The notes under the pieces: generated by a model
Databases searched by the model: none
The model's input: only the letters and a program-made list of their open reading frames with translations
What the model was told of the DNA's origin: nothing
Origin: Candidatus Iainarchaeum sp.
GTDB taxonomy: Archaea > B1Sed10-29 > WALL01
Reading direction: 5' to 3'
Assembly (NCBI GenBank): GCA_023129115.1
Contig: JAGMCR010000011.1
Coordinates: forward strand, 43,909 to 107,908
Length of the DNA: 64,000 bases
Translations under genes and position numbers: made by a program
Shown here: positions 1-9,372 of the stretch, in pieces
How positions within the stretch are numbered: position 1 is the stretch's first letter
How the letters are laid out: each line of letters begins with the position of its first letter

Positions 1-3000
1 ATCCTTATGAGCTCGCACGCCTTGACTGCCATGTCGGTAACATCGCCTGTGTCCATGGCCTGCAGCTGCATATCTGCGCGAGTACTCGAGTCTACCACAA
101 TCCGGTTACCGACCTGGTCATAACAGCTCAAGTGGAACGGGTGCTGCATGTTCATGAGAACCACTGGCCACCTGGCGTATTCGTCTTCAGTCTCCGCGCG
201 GTAGTCGCATGTGGCGCCCATGTATGTGTCAAGGCCGCGGCTTACCTGGCTCAGCCCGCACTTGTAGAGCAGGTAGCTCTCCACGTCACCAAGAATGTTT
301 ACGTGGACCTCACAGTTCACTATGCTTGAGTAGTCGTCCTTGACACTGAACTTCATGGTCGGCGCCATGTCCCTCTTCTCCGGGTCATTCACGTCCCAGC
401 CGTCACGGCCCCACGCGTTCATCTCGAAGTCCGTGAGTATCTCTGGAGCTGTTTCGTCCCACGTCCACTCGAACGACTTGCTCGTCGCCATCTTTTTCTC
501 GCTCATGTCTGTGCACGTGATTTCCACGTCGTTCACCGCGTCCTGCTTGAGCTTGATTGGGCACGTCACGCGCAGGCTGCGGAGCGAGCCCGCGCTCACT
601 GCCTCGGCCTCGCACGTCTGTGTTGCTGCGGCGGCAGTTGGCCACCTGAATACGTTCTCCTCCTCGACCTTGCCGGTGTAGCTCTCGGTGTGCGCCACAA
701 CACTGTACGCGCACGCCGAGGCGGGGTCAAGCCCGTCCATATCAGTGACAGTGAAGCCAAGCTCAAACACGTCTGACTCAGCAGTTGGGGTCATGGTGAA
801 CCCGTCTCCCCATTCCTTGGTCCCGGACAGGGCCTGGGGCATGTCGAGGTTGTCGAACCAGAATATGCGGCTCAATGGGTCCTCGTCCTCGTTCGTGCCC
901 ATGATAAAGTCGTCCGGCACGCTGAACTCCGGCTTCTCGCTGCTGTACCTGAAGATGTCAATCGTGCCGAGCGTGGCCTCGTTGCCGACCGCGTCCCTGC
1001 ACCACAGCTCCACCTGCGTGACCGCGTCTTCCTCCTCCATGTACGGCGACCAGCACTGGACTTGTGCATTCTGGTAATGCTGGTCTGCCCACCTGCCTTC
1101 TGGCGGTATGTAGCAGCACCCGTCCATGTAGCCCATTATTCCGTCCTCTGCGTCGGTGCCCATCAGCGCGCCCGGCTTGCCGTCTTTAATCACGCTGTTC
1201 GCGTTGTCGTCTGTCTGGTCCTTCGTCGGGTCAAAGATTCCGTCGTAGTCATCGTCACAAATCTCGTAGTTCGGCATGTCAAGCACGTCGGCCCGCAGCT
1301 CGCAGTACACGACCTCCGAGAAGCGGTCCCTTATCCAGATGTACTCGCCCTCGGTCGGGGGCACCATGGTTGCCGTGTCGTGGGTGGTCACGAGCCTCGG
1401 CAATGGCCTGATGAGCGTCATCGCGGAGTCGTCCAGCATAATGCTGTCAGTCACCTTGTGCGACGGCACGCCGTTCTCGTCCACGCAGTACGCGTTCACG
1501 TACTTCATGCCGCTCCCGCTCGGGAGCTCCCACGGAATTGCCAGCACATACGTGTCATCGCCCATGTCGATTAGCATGTCGGTCGTCACTTCCTCCAGTG
1601 GCGCGCCGCTCGCGTCTAGGTTGGACACGATACAGAACGACGGCTCGCCTGTGACCGTGAGCTCGACGTTCACGTCCGTCGTGCCGACAAGCTCGTGGTT
1701 GGCGGTCCCCTCTGGGTCGAAGCCGTAAAGCTTGAACTCGTCCGGAGACTCCTCAATAATTGTTGGGCCCTGCAGGTCAAGCAGTATGTCCGCGAGCGGG
1801 TAGAACGCCGGGTCCATCGCGCTCTGGAACGTTCCGGTGTCCCACTCCCAGCCGCTTGACTCGCCGGTGATGAGGTAATTCAGCAGGGCCTTTGCGTAAA
1901 CAGCGCGGTACGCGGGAATCTGGGTGTAGGCGCCGCCCGCGCCGACAATCCTGTTCTCGTCGTACACCATGCCTGCGAGCACGTCCTTCTGCTCTGTGAC
2001 GTGGAAGTAGCCGATTATCGGGTGCTCGCTGCTCAGCCTCTTCACAGCGTAGCTCGGGCACTTCCCTGTCTCCTTGCGCTCGCACTCCTGATAGTTGAAG
2101 AACGACGCCGCCTGCGAGCCGCTCCGCTCCTCAATGTCGTCCGGCTCGTAGCCGAACAGCAGTGCGGCGTCAATGTCGTTGCCCTGCTCCTTGGACTTCT
2201 GGATTGCCTCGAGGAACAGCCGTGCCTCGCCCGCGAACGACATGAAGTAGCCGAAGTCGGGCCGCAGTAGCTTGTCGAAGTTCATGAGCCCGATGACGTA
2301 GTGCGGGTGGTTCTTCTGGCACCACGTCGCGCCCGTTGTTATCACGTCGAACGAGACGTTCACGTCCTCGTCAAGGTTTATCTTGGTAAAGTTGACCAGG
2401 AGTATGCCGCACGAGGGGGTGTTCGTGAGCACTATGTCGCTCGTCGAGGACTGTAGGGCGGCAGCGGACTTGGCGTATATGTTCGCGACCTTGTCAATGC
2501 CCTCCTTGTTTTCCTTCACTGCCTCGTCCATGATTGCGGCAGAGAACTCGTCGTTGCCGAACGCGTAGTACTTGTAGTCATTGATTGACCCTGGCCTCTG
2601 CAGCAGCGAGTCCGCGGCCTTGGCGATTGCCACGCTGAGCTGCTCCGAGTCGCAGATGAACGCGTACCCGCCGTCCGCGGCGGCGGAGCAGGAGTCCATC
2701 GTAATCCTTTCCGGCGTCAATGTCTCGCGCGACACGAAGTTCGTGACCAGCGGCCGGGTTGGCGCCTCCACTCCCGTAACCTCACACGTCAGCTCGAGCG
2801 TGTAGTGCGCCGGCCTCGGCAGCTTGTCCACCTCGATTTCGAGTATGGTCGGCTCGATGTCGAGGCGGCACTTCGCCGTCCTGGCGGTCGCCGCAATGAT
2901 TATTTCGGCCCAGCCCTCTGCGGGAATGGCGATTGCCTTGTTCAGGTCAGCGCCGCTAAGCGTCTCGAGCAGCACGCTCGGGCTGCCGCCCGTGTGCGTC

Positions 3001-6000
3001 TTGACCGTCATCACTATGTCCCAGCCCTCGCGCTCGAGGTCGCTCAGCTCGAACGACACCGCTTCCTTCCAGCTGCTGAAAATCTTGATGGTCGTGGGCT
3101 TTGTCTCGCCGAGCTTGAACGTGTTCCGCAGCACCACCGGGTAGTCGGGGTCGAACACGAGGCCGGAGACCTCGGACTCGTACTCAAGCCCCCCGAACAA
3201 GGGGCTGTCCGCGATTACCTTCACGCCGTCTTCCGACTGGAGCGGCTTGTCCGCGGGCACCTCGAACTCGAAGTACGGCTCTGCCTGGAGCACGAGAGTC
3301 GCCTTGCCGCGGTTCCTGCCTGCGTGGACGTCCGCCTGGTTGTCGATAAGGGTGTCAGCGCCCATCGCCGTCTGGACAGTGCCCTCTCTCCTGATTATCT
3401 TGATTTGCAGCTCGTCAGTCGCCTCGCTTATCGTGGTCTCCACAGCGCCAAGGCTGAACGGCGTGACCTGCATCGAGTAGTCCACCGGGCCATAGGCCAC
3501 CATAGCCCACGGCGCTGTCGGCTGCGCAGTGCCCGACTCCCAAATGTAAACGCTTATTGTGTTCTGGGCAAGCGAGGAGCCGTACCCCGAAATCACCATT
3601 GTCTCCGGCGCCGCCACCGTGGCCTCGTAGTAATTTGCGCTTGTCTCGTCGAACTTGATTGTCGAGTCAGCCGCCTCGAAGAGCACGCTCGCGGTCGCGT
3701 TGCCCTCGAGCTCGAGCGTGAGCTTGAACTTCTTGTTGTTGGTCGGGAGCGTCATGCCCTCGGGGTACTCGAAGTAGCACGAGCTGCTGTCGCCGAGGCC
3801 GTTGTCGTATCCTGGCACGCAGAAGCTGCTCGCCGCAGTGAGCGTCGCGGTCACGCCGACAATCGGGGTCGACCCGGTCCGGGCCTTGCGCGTGACCTCG
3901 TACGGCATGGAATTGTCGTAGTCGCTGAACACGGTGAGCGTTCCCTTGCCGCGCGCGGTTCCGCGCAGCGCGACAGTGAGCTCGAGCTCGTCGTCCTTCC
4001 CGAGCCTGTACGCCTCCTCGGAATTGCTTATCGTGAAGTCCGCGCCCGAGAGCGGGAACTCCGCGACGTTCACAGTACTGCCGGACGCGCGCGTTATCTT
4101 GCCGGAGTACGACAGCGCCTCGACCTTGTCGGGGATGTTCTTGACGTCAACGCTCCACGCAGTGATTGCTGAGCGTGCCTTGCCGTTCACGTGCAGGTAG
4201 AACTTCGAGCCCTCTGGCACCAGGGGCTCGCTAATCGCGTCCTTGCCGAGCTGCTTCGTGAAGTACGCGGAGTACGAGTAGAAGTTCCCTGTCTCGAGCT
4301 CGTTGTCCACGTCTGCCTCGCCAGTGAGCTTCACGCTGGTCTCGCTCCAGAGGCCCTCGTTGCTCGTGATTTCCTCGCCGCCGGCCTCCCACGTCGCGCG
4401 GTAGCTGATTTTCACGTCGCCGCTCGCCGCGAGCTCGCGCGCATAGACCGGGATGTCGACAGTGTAAATCGTCGGGCGCGTGTACTTGTCGATTGTGACC
4501 TTGATGTACTTGGAAGTGCCGTCGTCGCTTGTCTTCGGCTTGGACTGGTACTCGTAGTCGTCCGCCTTGGTAATGGAGCCCACGAACGGCTCCTGCGACG
4601 CGATGTCGCTCAAGTGAATCGGCTGGATGACCAGTGGCGTCTTGCGGATGTCCTGCACACCGCCCGGCTCGCCGACGAACATTTCGATGCTCGCCGAGTC
4701 ATAGGGCTGGTTCGGCCGGTACTCGGGCAGGCTAAGCCGGAGAGTAACCGTTGCTTCCTCGCCCTTCGCGATTTCACGGGGGGCGTCCACCGAAACTTCT
4801 TCTGCGACGCGCGTGAGCCTGATGGTGGTCTTCCTGTTCTGGCTCATCCTCATCGGCGACGTCTTGAGCGGCCCGTACTTGGTGCCGGTCTGGTCGTCGA
4901 TGTATTCCGCGACGAGGAAGTAGCGCGTGCCCTGGTCCATCACGAACTCGACCTTTCGCGTCGAGCCGCTTTCCTTGGTCTCGACGGGCTCGCTGTAGTC
5001 CGCGTTCCACAGCGTTACCTCGACGTCCTTCTTGCGCACCGGCGTCCCGATTATCTGGACTTCGGTCAATACCGTGAGCGTCAGTTGGTTCGGCTTCACG
5101 CTCAGCGTCTGCACAGTCGTGTTCTGCGCAGTGACCGCAAACGCGGGGAACGACTGCGCGGTGATTGCCCCCGGCGGAGTCGCCGAGAGGTGGTAAGCGC
5201 CTTCCTTGATTCTGCTGAACACGCACCTGCCGTCGACCGGAGAAATGCACGTCATCCAGAGCGTGTTGTTTCCCTCGGAGTACAGCTGCACGCGCACCCC
5301 CGAGAACTCTTCCTGCAGCCCGGTCGAGCTGACCACGTCCACCACAACCATGCCTGTCTTGGTCTCGTCGATGGGCGCCATGAACACGCTGTGGTCCACG
5401 CCGCCCGCGATGTCCGCATACGTCGCGGAGTAGTGGGGATGGCTCACGTCAACGCGGTACTGCATTCCCTTGAGCAGGGTGATTGCGTAGATGCCGTCGC
5501 TGCCAGTGGTGCCCTGGGAAATCACCCGCGACTCGGACGACACAGTTACCGTGGCGCCGGCGATGGCCGTTTGCCGCGCCTCTTCCTTGACGTAAATCAG
5601 TGTCTCGTAGCCAGTGGCAAGGTTAAGTATAATCGCATTTTGCGACTGGGTGAGCGTTGCTTGGTAGGCGGACGCACTGGTGTACGGCTGGTACGCGCCG
5701 TTGGGGTCGTCCAGCTGCAGGTGGAACTCCTGCTGGTCCGGGAACACAAGCCTCGCGGTGCCGGTGGCGTCTGTCGCGCCCTCGAGCTCGACGCCGTCGA
5801 GCAGGACGAACAGGTCCATGCCGAGCGCGTCAACTGCCTTCACAGAGATGCCCTCGAGCGGCGTCCCGGCGGTGTTCTGGACTTTTACGTAGATGTCGCG
5901 CGTTATCTCGACCGGGGGCAGCTCATCGGGCGTTTCGGGCTGGACGTCTTCCTTGACTGCAAGTGTCAAATAGCCGAACAATTCAAGCTCGGTGTACATG

Positions 6001-6704
6001 CCTGCGACCGTGCCGTCCCACTTGTGGTACTGGCAGTCGATTAGCACGCGGTGGTCGTCGTCCGGGCAGGTGCCGCCCTCGGAGATGTCGAGCAGGCCGT
6101 CCGAACCCACTTCGAACGGGTGGTCGAGTGCCTCGCCGAGCACGTTGTAGACGCGCATTGTGCAGGCGGACGGCAAGTTGTTCTGCTCGTCGGCGAGCTG
6201 GCTGACGAGCTTTTCCTCGCTGAGCAAAGAGCAGCCCGCGAACTCGGGCGAGACGCATTCCATTTCTATTTCAAGGGAGTCCATCTCTTCGGTGTCGATG
6301 AGCTCTATCGCGCTGCCGCATAACTCGCTCTCGACGACTGCCTGGTAGCGCTGGGACGGGTCCAGGTCAAAGTATACCTCTCCCTTGGAGTTGGTGGTGG
6401 CCTCGTACAGGGCTTCCGCATCGACTTCGAGCGTGACGAGCGCTCCCTTGACCGGGTTGCCGTCAGTGTCGACGACAGTGATTGTGAACTCGCCCGGAGC
6501 CATCCCGGGCACGCCAGCGGTCATCGTGTACGCGATGAGCGCGATAACGACAATCAGCACTCCGCCCACAAGCGGGAGGGACGGTATGCCGGCGTTCTCA
6601 ATCGGGTCGATTAGTTTGTATACGGGAAGTCCCTTCTCGTCAAGCGAGTCGAGAAGGCCGTACCATTTTTCCTCTAGTTGGGAATAGATAGCACCGAAAT
6701 CCAT
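1..6704 (-). CDS. Giant membrane-anchored surface protein, C-terminus beyond window
   Basis: I read this frame at the start, near 4.5 kb, near 2.6 kb and at the window edge; it is open throughout, giving at least 2,234 residues with no stop. The N-terminus has about 43 residues, then one hydrophobic segment (about residues 44-64, rich in V, I, L, A) and a long outside part. The first outside repeats look like carboxypeptidase-regulatory/Ig-like beta modules ('DGNPVKGALVTLEV' style), repeated many times to roughly 3.2 kb. A Cys-containing, more helical stretch follows (about 2.8-1.8 kb), then Cys-rich Ig-like modules to the edge. A TATA box lies at 6735-6745. Likely a cell-surface fibre or adhesin; the exact role is unknown. 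The long plus-strand ORFs over it are antisense shadows. Confidence 0.85.
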   Translation of the reverse strand, partial: MDFGAIYSQLEEKWYGLLDSLDEKGLPVYKLIDPIENAGIPSLPLVGGVLIVVIALIAYTMTAGVPGMAPGEFTITVVDTDGNPVKGALVTLEVDAEALYEATTNSKGEVYFDLDPSQRYQAVVESELCGSAIELIDTEEMDSLEIEMECVSPEFAGCSLLSEEKLVSQLADEQNNLPSACTMRVYNVLGEALDHPFEVGSDGLLDISEGGTCPDDDHRVLIDCQYHKWDGTVAGMYTELELFGYLTLAVKEDVQPETPDELPPVEITRDIYVKVQNTAGTPLEGISVKAVDALGMDLFVLLDGVELEGATDATGTARLVFPDQQEFHLQLDDPNGAYQPYTSASAYQATLTQSQNAIILNLATGYETLIYVKEEARQTAIAGATVTVSSESRVISQGTTGSDGIYAITLLKGMQYRVDVSHPHYSATYADIAGGVDHSVFMAPIDETKTGMVVVDVVSSTGLQEEFSGVRVQLYSEGNNTLWMTCISPVDGRCVFSRIKEGAYHLSATPPGAITAQSFPAFAVTAQNTTVQTLSVKPNQLTLTVLTEVQIIGTPVRKKDVEVTLWNADYSEPVETKESGSTRKVEFVMDQGTRYFLVAEYIDDQTGTKYGPLKTSPMRMSQNRKTTIRLTRVAEEVSVDAPREIAKGEEATVTLRLSLPEYRPNQPYDSASIEMFVGEPGGVQDIRKTPLVIQPIHLSDIASQEPFVGSITKADDYEYQSKPKTSDDGTSKYIKVTIDKYTRPTIYTVDIPVYARELAASGDVKISYRATWEAGGEEITSNEGLWSETSVKLTGEADVDNELETGNFYSYSAYFTKQLGKDAISEPLVPEGSKFYLHVNGKARSAITAWSVDVKNIPDKVEALSYSGKITRASGSTVNVAEFPLSGADFTISNSEEAYRLGKDDELELTVALRGTARGKGTLTVFSDYDNSMPYEVTRKARTGSTPIVGVTATLTAASSFCVPGYDNGLGDSSSCYFEYPEGMTLPTNNKKFKLTLELEGNATASVLFEAADSTIKFDETSANYYEATVAAPETMVISGYGSSLAQNTISVYIWESGTAQPTAPWAMVAYGPVDYSMQVTPFSLGAVETTISEATDELQIKIIRREGTVQTAMGADTLIDNQADVHAGRNRGKATLVLQAEPYFEFEVPADKPLQSEDGVKVIADSPLFGGLEYESEVSGLVFDPDYPVVLRNTFKLGETKPTTIKIFSSWKEAVSFELSDLEREGWDIVMTVKTHTGGSPSVLLETLSGADLNKAIAIPAEGWAEIIIAATARTAKCRLDIEPTILEIEVDKLPRPAHYTLELTCEVTGVEAPTRPLVTNFVSRETLTPERITMDSCSAAADGGYAFICDSEQLSVAIAKAADSLLQRPGSINDYKYYAFGNDEFSAAIMDEAVKENKEGIDKVANIYAKSAAALQSSTSDIVLTNTPSCGILLVNFTKINLDEDVNVSFDVITTGATWCQKNHPHYVIGLMNFDKLLRPDFGYFMSFAGEARLFLEAIQKSKEQGNDIDAALLFGYEPDDIEERSGSQAASFFNYQECERKETGKCPSYAVKRLSSEHPIIGYFHVTEQKDVLAGMVYDENRIVGAGGAYTQIPAYRAVYAKALLNYLITGESSGWEWDTGTFQSAMDPAFYPLADILLDLQGPTIIEESPDEFKLYGFDPEGTANHELVGTTDVNVELTVTGEPSFCIVSNLDASGAPLEEVTTDMLIDMGDDTYVLAIPWELPSGSGMKYVNAYCVDENGVPSHKVTDSIMLDDSAMTLIRPLPRLVTTHDTATMVPPTEGEYIWIRDRFSEVVYCELRADVLDMPNYEICDDDYDGIFDPTKDQTDDNANSVIKDGKPGALMGTDAEDGIMGYMDGCCYIPPEGRWADQHYQNAQVQCWSPYMEEEDAVTQVELWCRDAVGNEATLGTIDIFRYSSEKPEFSVPDDFIMGTNEDEDPLSRIFWFDNLDMPQALSGTKEWGDGFTMTPTAESDVFELGFTVTDMDGLDPASACAYSVVAHTESYTGKVEEENVFRWPTAAAATQTCEAEAVSAGSLRSLRVTCPIKLKQDAVNDVEITCTDMSEKKMATSKSFEWTWDETAPEILTDFEMNAWGRDGWDVNDPEKRDMAPTMKFSVKDDYSSIVNCEVHVNILGDVESYLLYKCGLSQVSRGLDTYMGATCDYRAETEDEYARWPVVLMNMQHPFHLSCYDQVGNRIVVDSSTRADMQLQAMDTGDVTDMAVKACELIR

Positions 6705-6734
6705 TGGTATCCCTCGCATAAGTTATCTACTTTG

Positions 6735-6745
6735 AGTATATATAA
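6735..6745 (-). promoter_or_regulatory. TATA box for the giant surface gene
   Basis: Read on the minus strand this is CTTATATATAC, about 35 bp upstream of the ATG at 6704. That predicts a transcript start near 6713 and a leader of roughly 10 bases. It lies at the very end of the upstream prepilin-like gene (stop at 6749), so the giant gene can be transcribed independently of it. Confidence 0.6.
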
Positions 6746-6748
6746 GTT

Positions 6749-8830
6749 TCATGCCTCTTCGGCCGTTACCCAGCCACATTCCCGCGTCACGGCGTCGTCC
6801 ACCGTATTATAGGAATAAGTGCATTTCCTCACGTTGTTGACGTCCCGCTCCCACGACCGCTTGATTGCGTCCCCTGACACGGTGTCGTCGTAGCGCGGGT
6901 ATTCCTTCCAAAGCGTGTAATTGTGCCCCCCGCCCCCTATCTCCCCGTAGTCGTCCTTGACGCGCGTGTACTTCGCGGCGAACACAGGCCTCTCAGGCTC
7001 TTGCTTGCCGGGGGTGCTGCGGTAGAGGCGGTAAATCTCTTCCACGCGGTAGAGCGTCTTCGAGTCGCACGTCCACTCAATTGGCTCTGAAATGAACCAC
7101 GGGCAGTCACTCTCCTCGTCGCCGCAGACAGTGGTGCAGTCGCCTGGGGTGCACCGCGTGTCGCCGGGCGACTCCTTGGTATAAATATTCCTCGCCGCCT
7201 CGCACGCGTTCTCCGCGTTGACGGCCGCTATGTCGTCTGCCGAGAGCGGCGGCCTGACCTGGTAGAGCGTGACGAACTCTCCGCAGTGCCAGTTGTCCCT
7301 GCCCTGGAACCCGTTGCCCTCGAGGTAGTACTGCTTCGAGTCGATGACAAGCTCGTAGTTCAGGTGCTCCTTGGCCACGCCCAGCCCAACCGCGACCTCG
7401 CTCTTGATGCTGTCGCGCATTTCCTTGACCTTGGCGGCCATTCCCCAGTCCTCGCCCGTCATGAAGCGCTTGTCGTACGCTTCAGTCGTGTCGACCAGCG
7501 TTGTCCCGGCAGTGTGGTGCTCTTTCAGGGCAAAGGTGTCGTCGTTCCCAAGGCACGTGTCCACGCCGTCGGCGTCGTTCTGCCCGCCAGTGTGCGCTAT
7601 GCTCCCGCCGGGATAAACAGTAAGCTTCTGGCCCTCGCTGTCCCCGAGTGGCATTCCATTGAGCTTGAGCTTTGGCAGTCCCGCGCCAGTCGTGAACGAG
7701 GCATAGCCGGAGACGAATTCCGTGAGCGGCTTCCAGTCCGGCTTGCCAGTAAAATACTTGTCGAACCGGAGGTTCTGTGTTGTGGGGAACGGCTGGACAA
7801 CCGGCCTGGCCTTTTTGCCTATGGCCCACGCCATGTAGTCCGAGAGCGTCCCGCCTGCCTCGAAGTAGTCTTCTGCCACGGCGTTGTCCACCTCGAACCC
7901 TGGCGCCCACCCGCTCCCCGCCGTGTTCTGCCCGACAGAGCCATAGTACCTTTCATGGATTGCGTAGTTGTAGTGGTACCACTCGCTGCCGTTGGTGCCC
8001 TCGTAGTCAGGGTCGTGGCTGTCGCCGCCGCCGGCGTTGTGCCACGACTCGTTCAATAGCTGGAAATTGTTGAACAAGTCAGACGTCAGTACCGCGTACT
8101 TCATGAACGGCTCGTGCGTCGTGTACACCCTTTCTTCGGCGGGCATGAAGACCTCGAGCCGCTTGCCCTCGCTCGCGATTTCTGCGATTGGCTCTTCTGC
8201 GAGGGGGGTGAAGTCAATCGTGACCTCGATTCTGCCGTCCTTGCAGTCGTCCCACATGCAGTCCTTGAACTTGATGTCCTTGACTATGCCGCCGAACTCG
8301 ACTGGCTTCGCAGTCACGTTCACGAGCGAGTACTTGCTGACAATTCCCTGAATCGTGTGCTGGATGCTGGACTCGAGAAGTGCCTTGGCAGTCAGCTCGT
8401 TGGCCGCGGTGAGGTTTACCTGGTGGAACGTGTTCGCCCAGCACGTCTGCTCGCCACTGGTGCAGTACTCCACGCCCGACGCAGTGACGCCGCACACGCA
8501 GTCGCCTTCGCCGCACTCGGGGTCGGGGAAGTTGAGGTCAGCGGCAAGCTCGCCGCTAGGGCAGTCGTTCACCACAATCGACATCACTGGCTCGCCACGG
8601 ATTGAGTAGTCCTCGAGCCGCGACGTGATTGACGAGCGCACTTCCTCAATCACGCGGCTCTGCGCCTCGCCCGCGATGTTCACGAGCTCGCTCGAGCGGT
8701 ACGCCTTCACGCTGCCCTGCACGGCAATCCTCTCGCTCGTGATTATGGACGTGACTATGAGCATAGTAATCAAAATAACAAGAGTCCCGACCATGGGCGT
8801 GAAGACAGCGAAGCCCCGCTTCTTCTTCAT
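6749..8830 (-). CDS. Large prepilin-like exported protein (693 aa)
   Basis: The N-terminus is MKKKRG followed by FAVFTPMVGTLVILITMLIV: a basic patch, a Gly, then a hydrophobic helix of about 22 residues, as in type IV prepilins where cleavage falls after the Gly. The mature part is far longer (about 685 residues) than a normal pilin and is Cys-rich with many acidic residues and no second membrane segment. It starts directly after the stop of the archaeosortase-like gene, so the two are probably co-transcribed. A tip or minor pilin carrying a large ectodomain is my inference; I do not recognise the ectodomain family. Confidence 0.8.
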   Translation of the reverse strand: MKKKRGFAVFTPMVGTLVILITMLIVTSIITSERIAVQGSVKAYRSSELVNIAGEAQSRVIEEVRSSITSRLEDYSIRGEPVMSIVVNDCPSGELAADLNFPDPECGEGDCVCGVTASGVEYCTSGEQTCWANTFHQVNLTAANELTAKALLESSIQHTIQGIVSKYSLVNVTAKPVEFGGIVKDIKFKDCMWDDCKDGRIEVTIDFTPLAEEPIAEIASEGKRLEVFMPAEERVYTTHEPFMKYAVLTSDLFNNFQLLNESWHNAGGGDSHDPDYEGTNGSEWYHYNYAIHERYYGSVGQNTAGSGWAPGFEVDNAVAEDYFEAGGTLSDYMAWAIGKKARPVVQPFPTTQNLRFDKYFTGKPDWKPLTEFVSGYASFTTGAGLPKLKLNGMPLGDSEGQKLTVYPGGSIAHTGGQNDADGVDTCLGNDDTFALKEHHTAGTTLVDTTEAYDKRFMTGEDWGMAAKVKEMRDSIKSEVAVGLGVAKEHLNYELVIDSKQYYLEGNGFQGRDNWHCGEFVTLYQVRPPLSADDIAAVNAENACEAARNIYTKESPGDTRCTPGDCTTVCGDEESDCPWFISEPIEWTCDSKTLYRVEEIYRLYRSTPGKQEPERPVFAAKYTRVKDDYGEIGGGGHNYTLWKEYPRYDDTVSGDAIKRSWERDVNNVRKCTYSYNTVDDAVTRECGWVTAEEA

Positions 8831-9337
8831 TCACTTCTCCGTTAAGAGCCGGCCCAATTTAAGCTTTTCCCGCAGGACGTCCCGCAAATACCACGCCGCG
8901 TAAAACCCGACAATCGCCACCACCAGTGTCGCGCGGAACAAAACAGAATGCACAATCTCCACTGCCCCCGCGCCCCACGCCTGCCACGCAAGCATCGTCG
9001 CCGCAATCCTCAAGGCGTTAATCATCATCACAAAAGCAAACGCCCCCGCAATCCCGAACACCCGCTCCCTCTTCGCGCGGTCCTCTGTCGAAAAAATCGC
9101 TCCCGCCAGCACAGCAACCTCAATGTCGCCCACGCACAGCGGAATCACGCGCACCGAAAGCGAGTTGAAGAACACGAGCGCGCCCTGCGAGTAAGCCACC
9201 CCGAACACCGAGAGCAGTGCCGCCGACATCCACGCGGTCAGCCCCTGCAGCGCCGGCATCACGCCAGAAAGCGCGAGATAGGCAAGGCTGCCGAATACCA
9301 CAATCCCAACAGCAAATCTCAGGCCTTTCCCCGGCAT
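8831..9337 (-). CDS. Archaeosortase/exosortase-family membrane protein
   Basis: This 168-residue protein has about four to five membrane segments. The three residues that define the archaeosortase/exosortase fold are present in the right order: Cys68 in 'PLCVGDIE', Arg110 in 'NALRIAA' and His130 in 'EIVHSVLFR'. The family is a proposed transpeptidase that cuts C-terminal tripartite signals of exported proteins and attaches them to a lipid. It begins the minus-strand group with the 693-residue prepilin-like protein. Members are often longer (200-300 residues), so this is a compact version. A candidate substrate in the window is the 1,532-residue protein at 19889, whose C-terminus is a hydrophobic helix followed by basic residues. 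A promoter could be the A/T run at 9357-9365 (leaderless start). Confidence 0.82.
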   Translation of the reverse strand: MPGKGLRFAVGIVVFGSLAYLALSGVMPALQGLTAWMSAALLSVFGVAYSQGALVFFNSLSVRVIPLCVGDIEVAVLAGAIFSTEDRAKRERVFGIAGAFAFVMMINALRIAATMLAWQAWGAGAVEIVHSVLFRATLVVAIVGFYAAWYLRDVLREKLKLGRLLTEK

Positions 9338-9340
9338 TAC

Positions 9341-9350
9341 TCTTATATAC
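9341..9350 (+). promoter_or_regulatory. TATA box of pilus system 1 operon
   Basis: TCTTATATAC is centred about 27 bp upstream of the ATG at 9373. That spacing predicts a leaderless transcript starting at or next to the start codon. Confidence 0.65.
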
Positions 9351-9372
9351 TCCCCCCACGTTTTTAAGGAAG

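Noticed and set aside
2805..6044. Two long plus-strand reading frames (455 and 617 codons)
   Set aside because: They lie antisense to the giant minus-strand gene, are extremely rich in Arg, Val, His and Leu, and have no domain or promoter. High G+C at codon position 3 keeps such antisense frames open.
7286..8059. 257-codon plus-strand reading frame
   Set aside because: Antisense shadow of the 693-residue prepilin-like protein, which has a clear signal and operon context.
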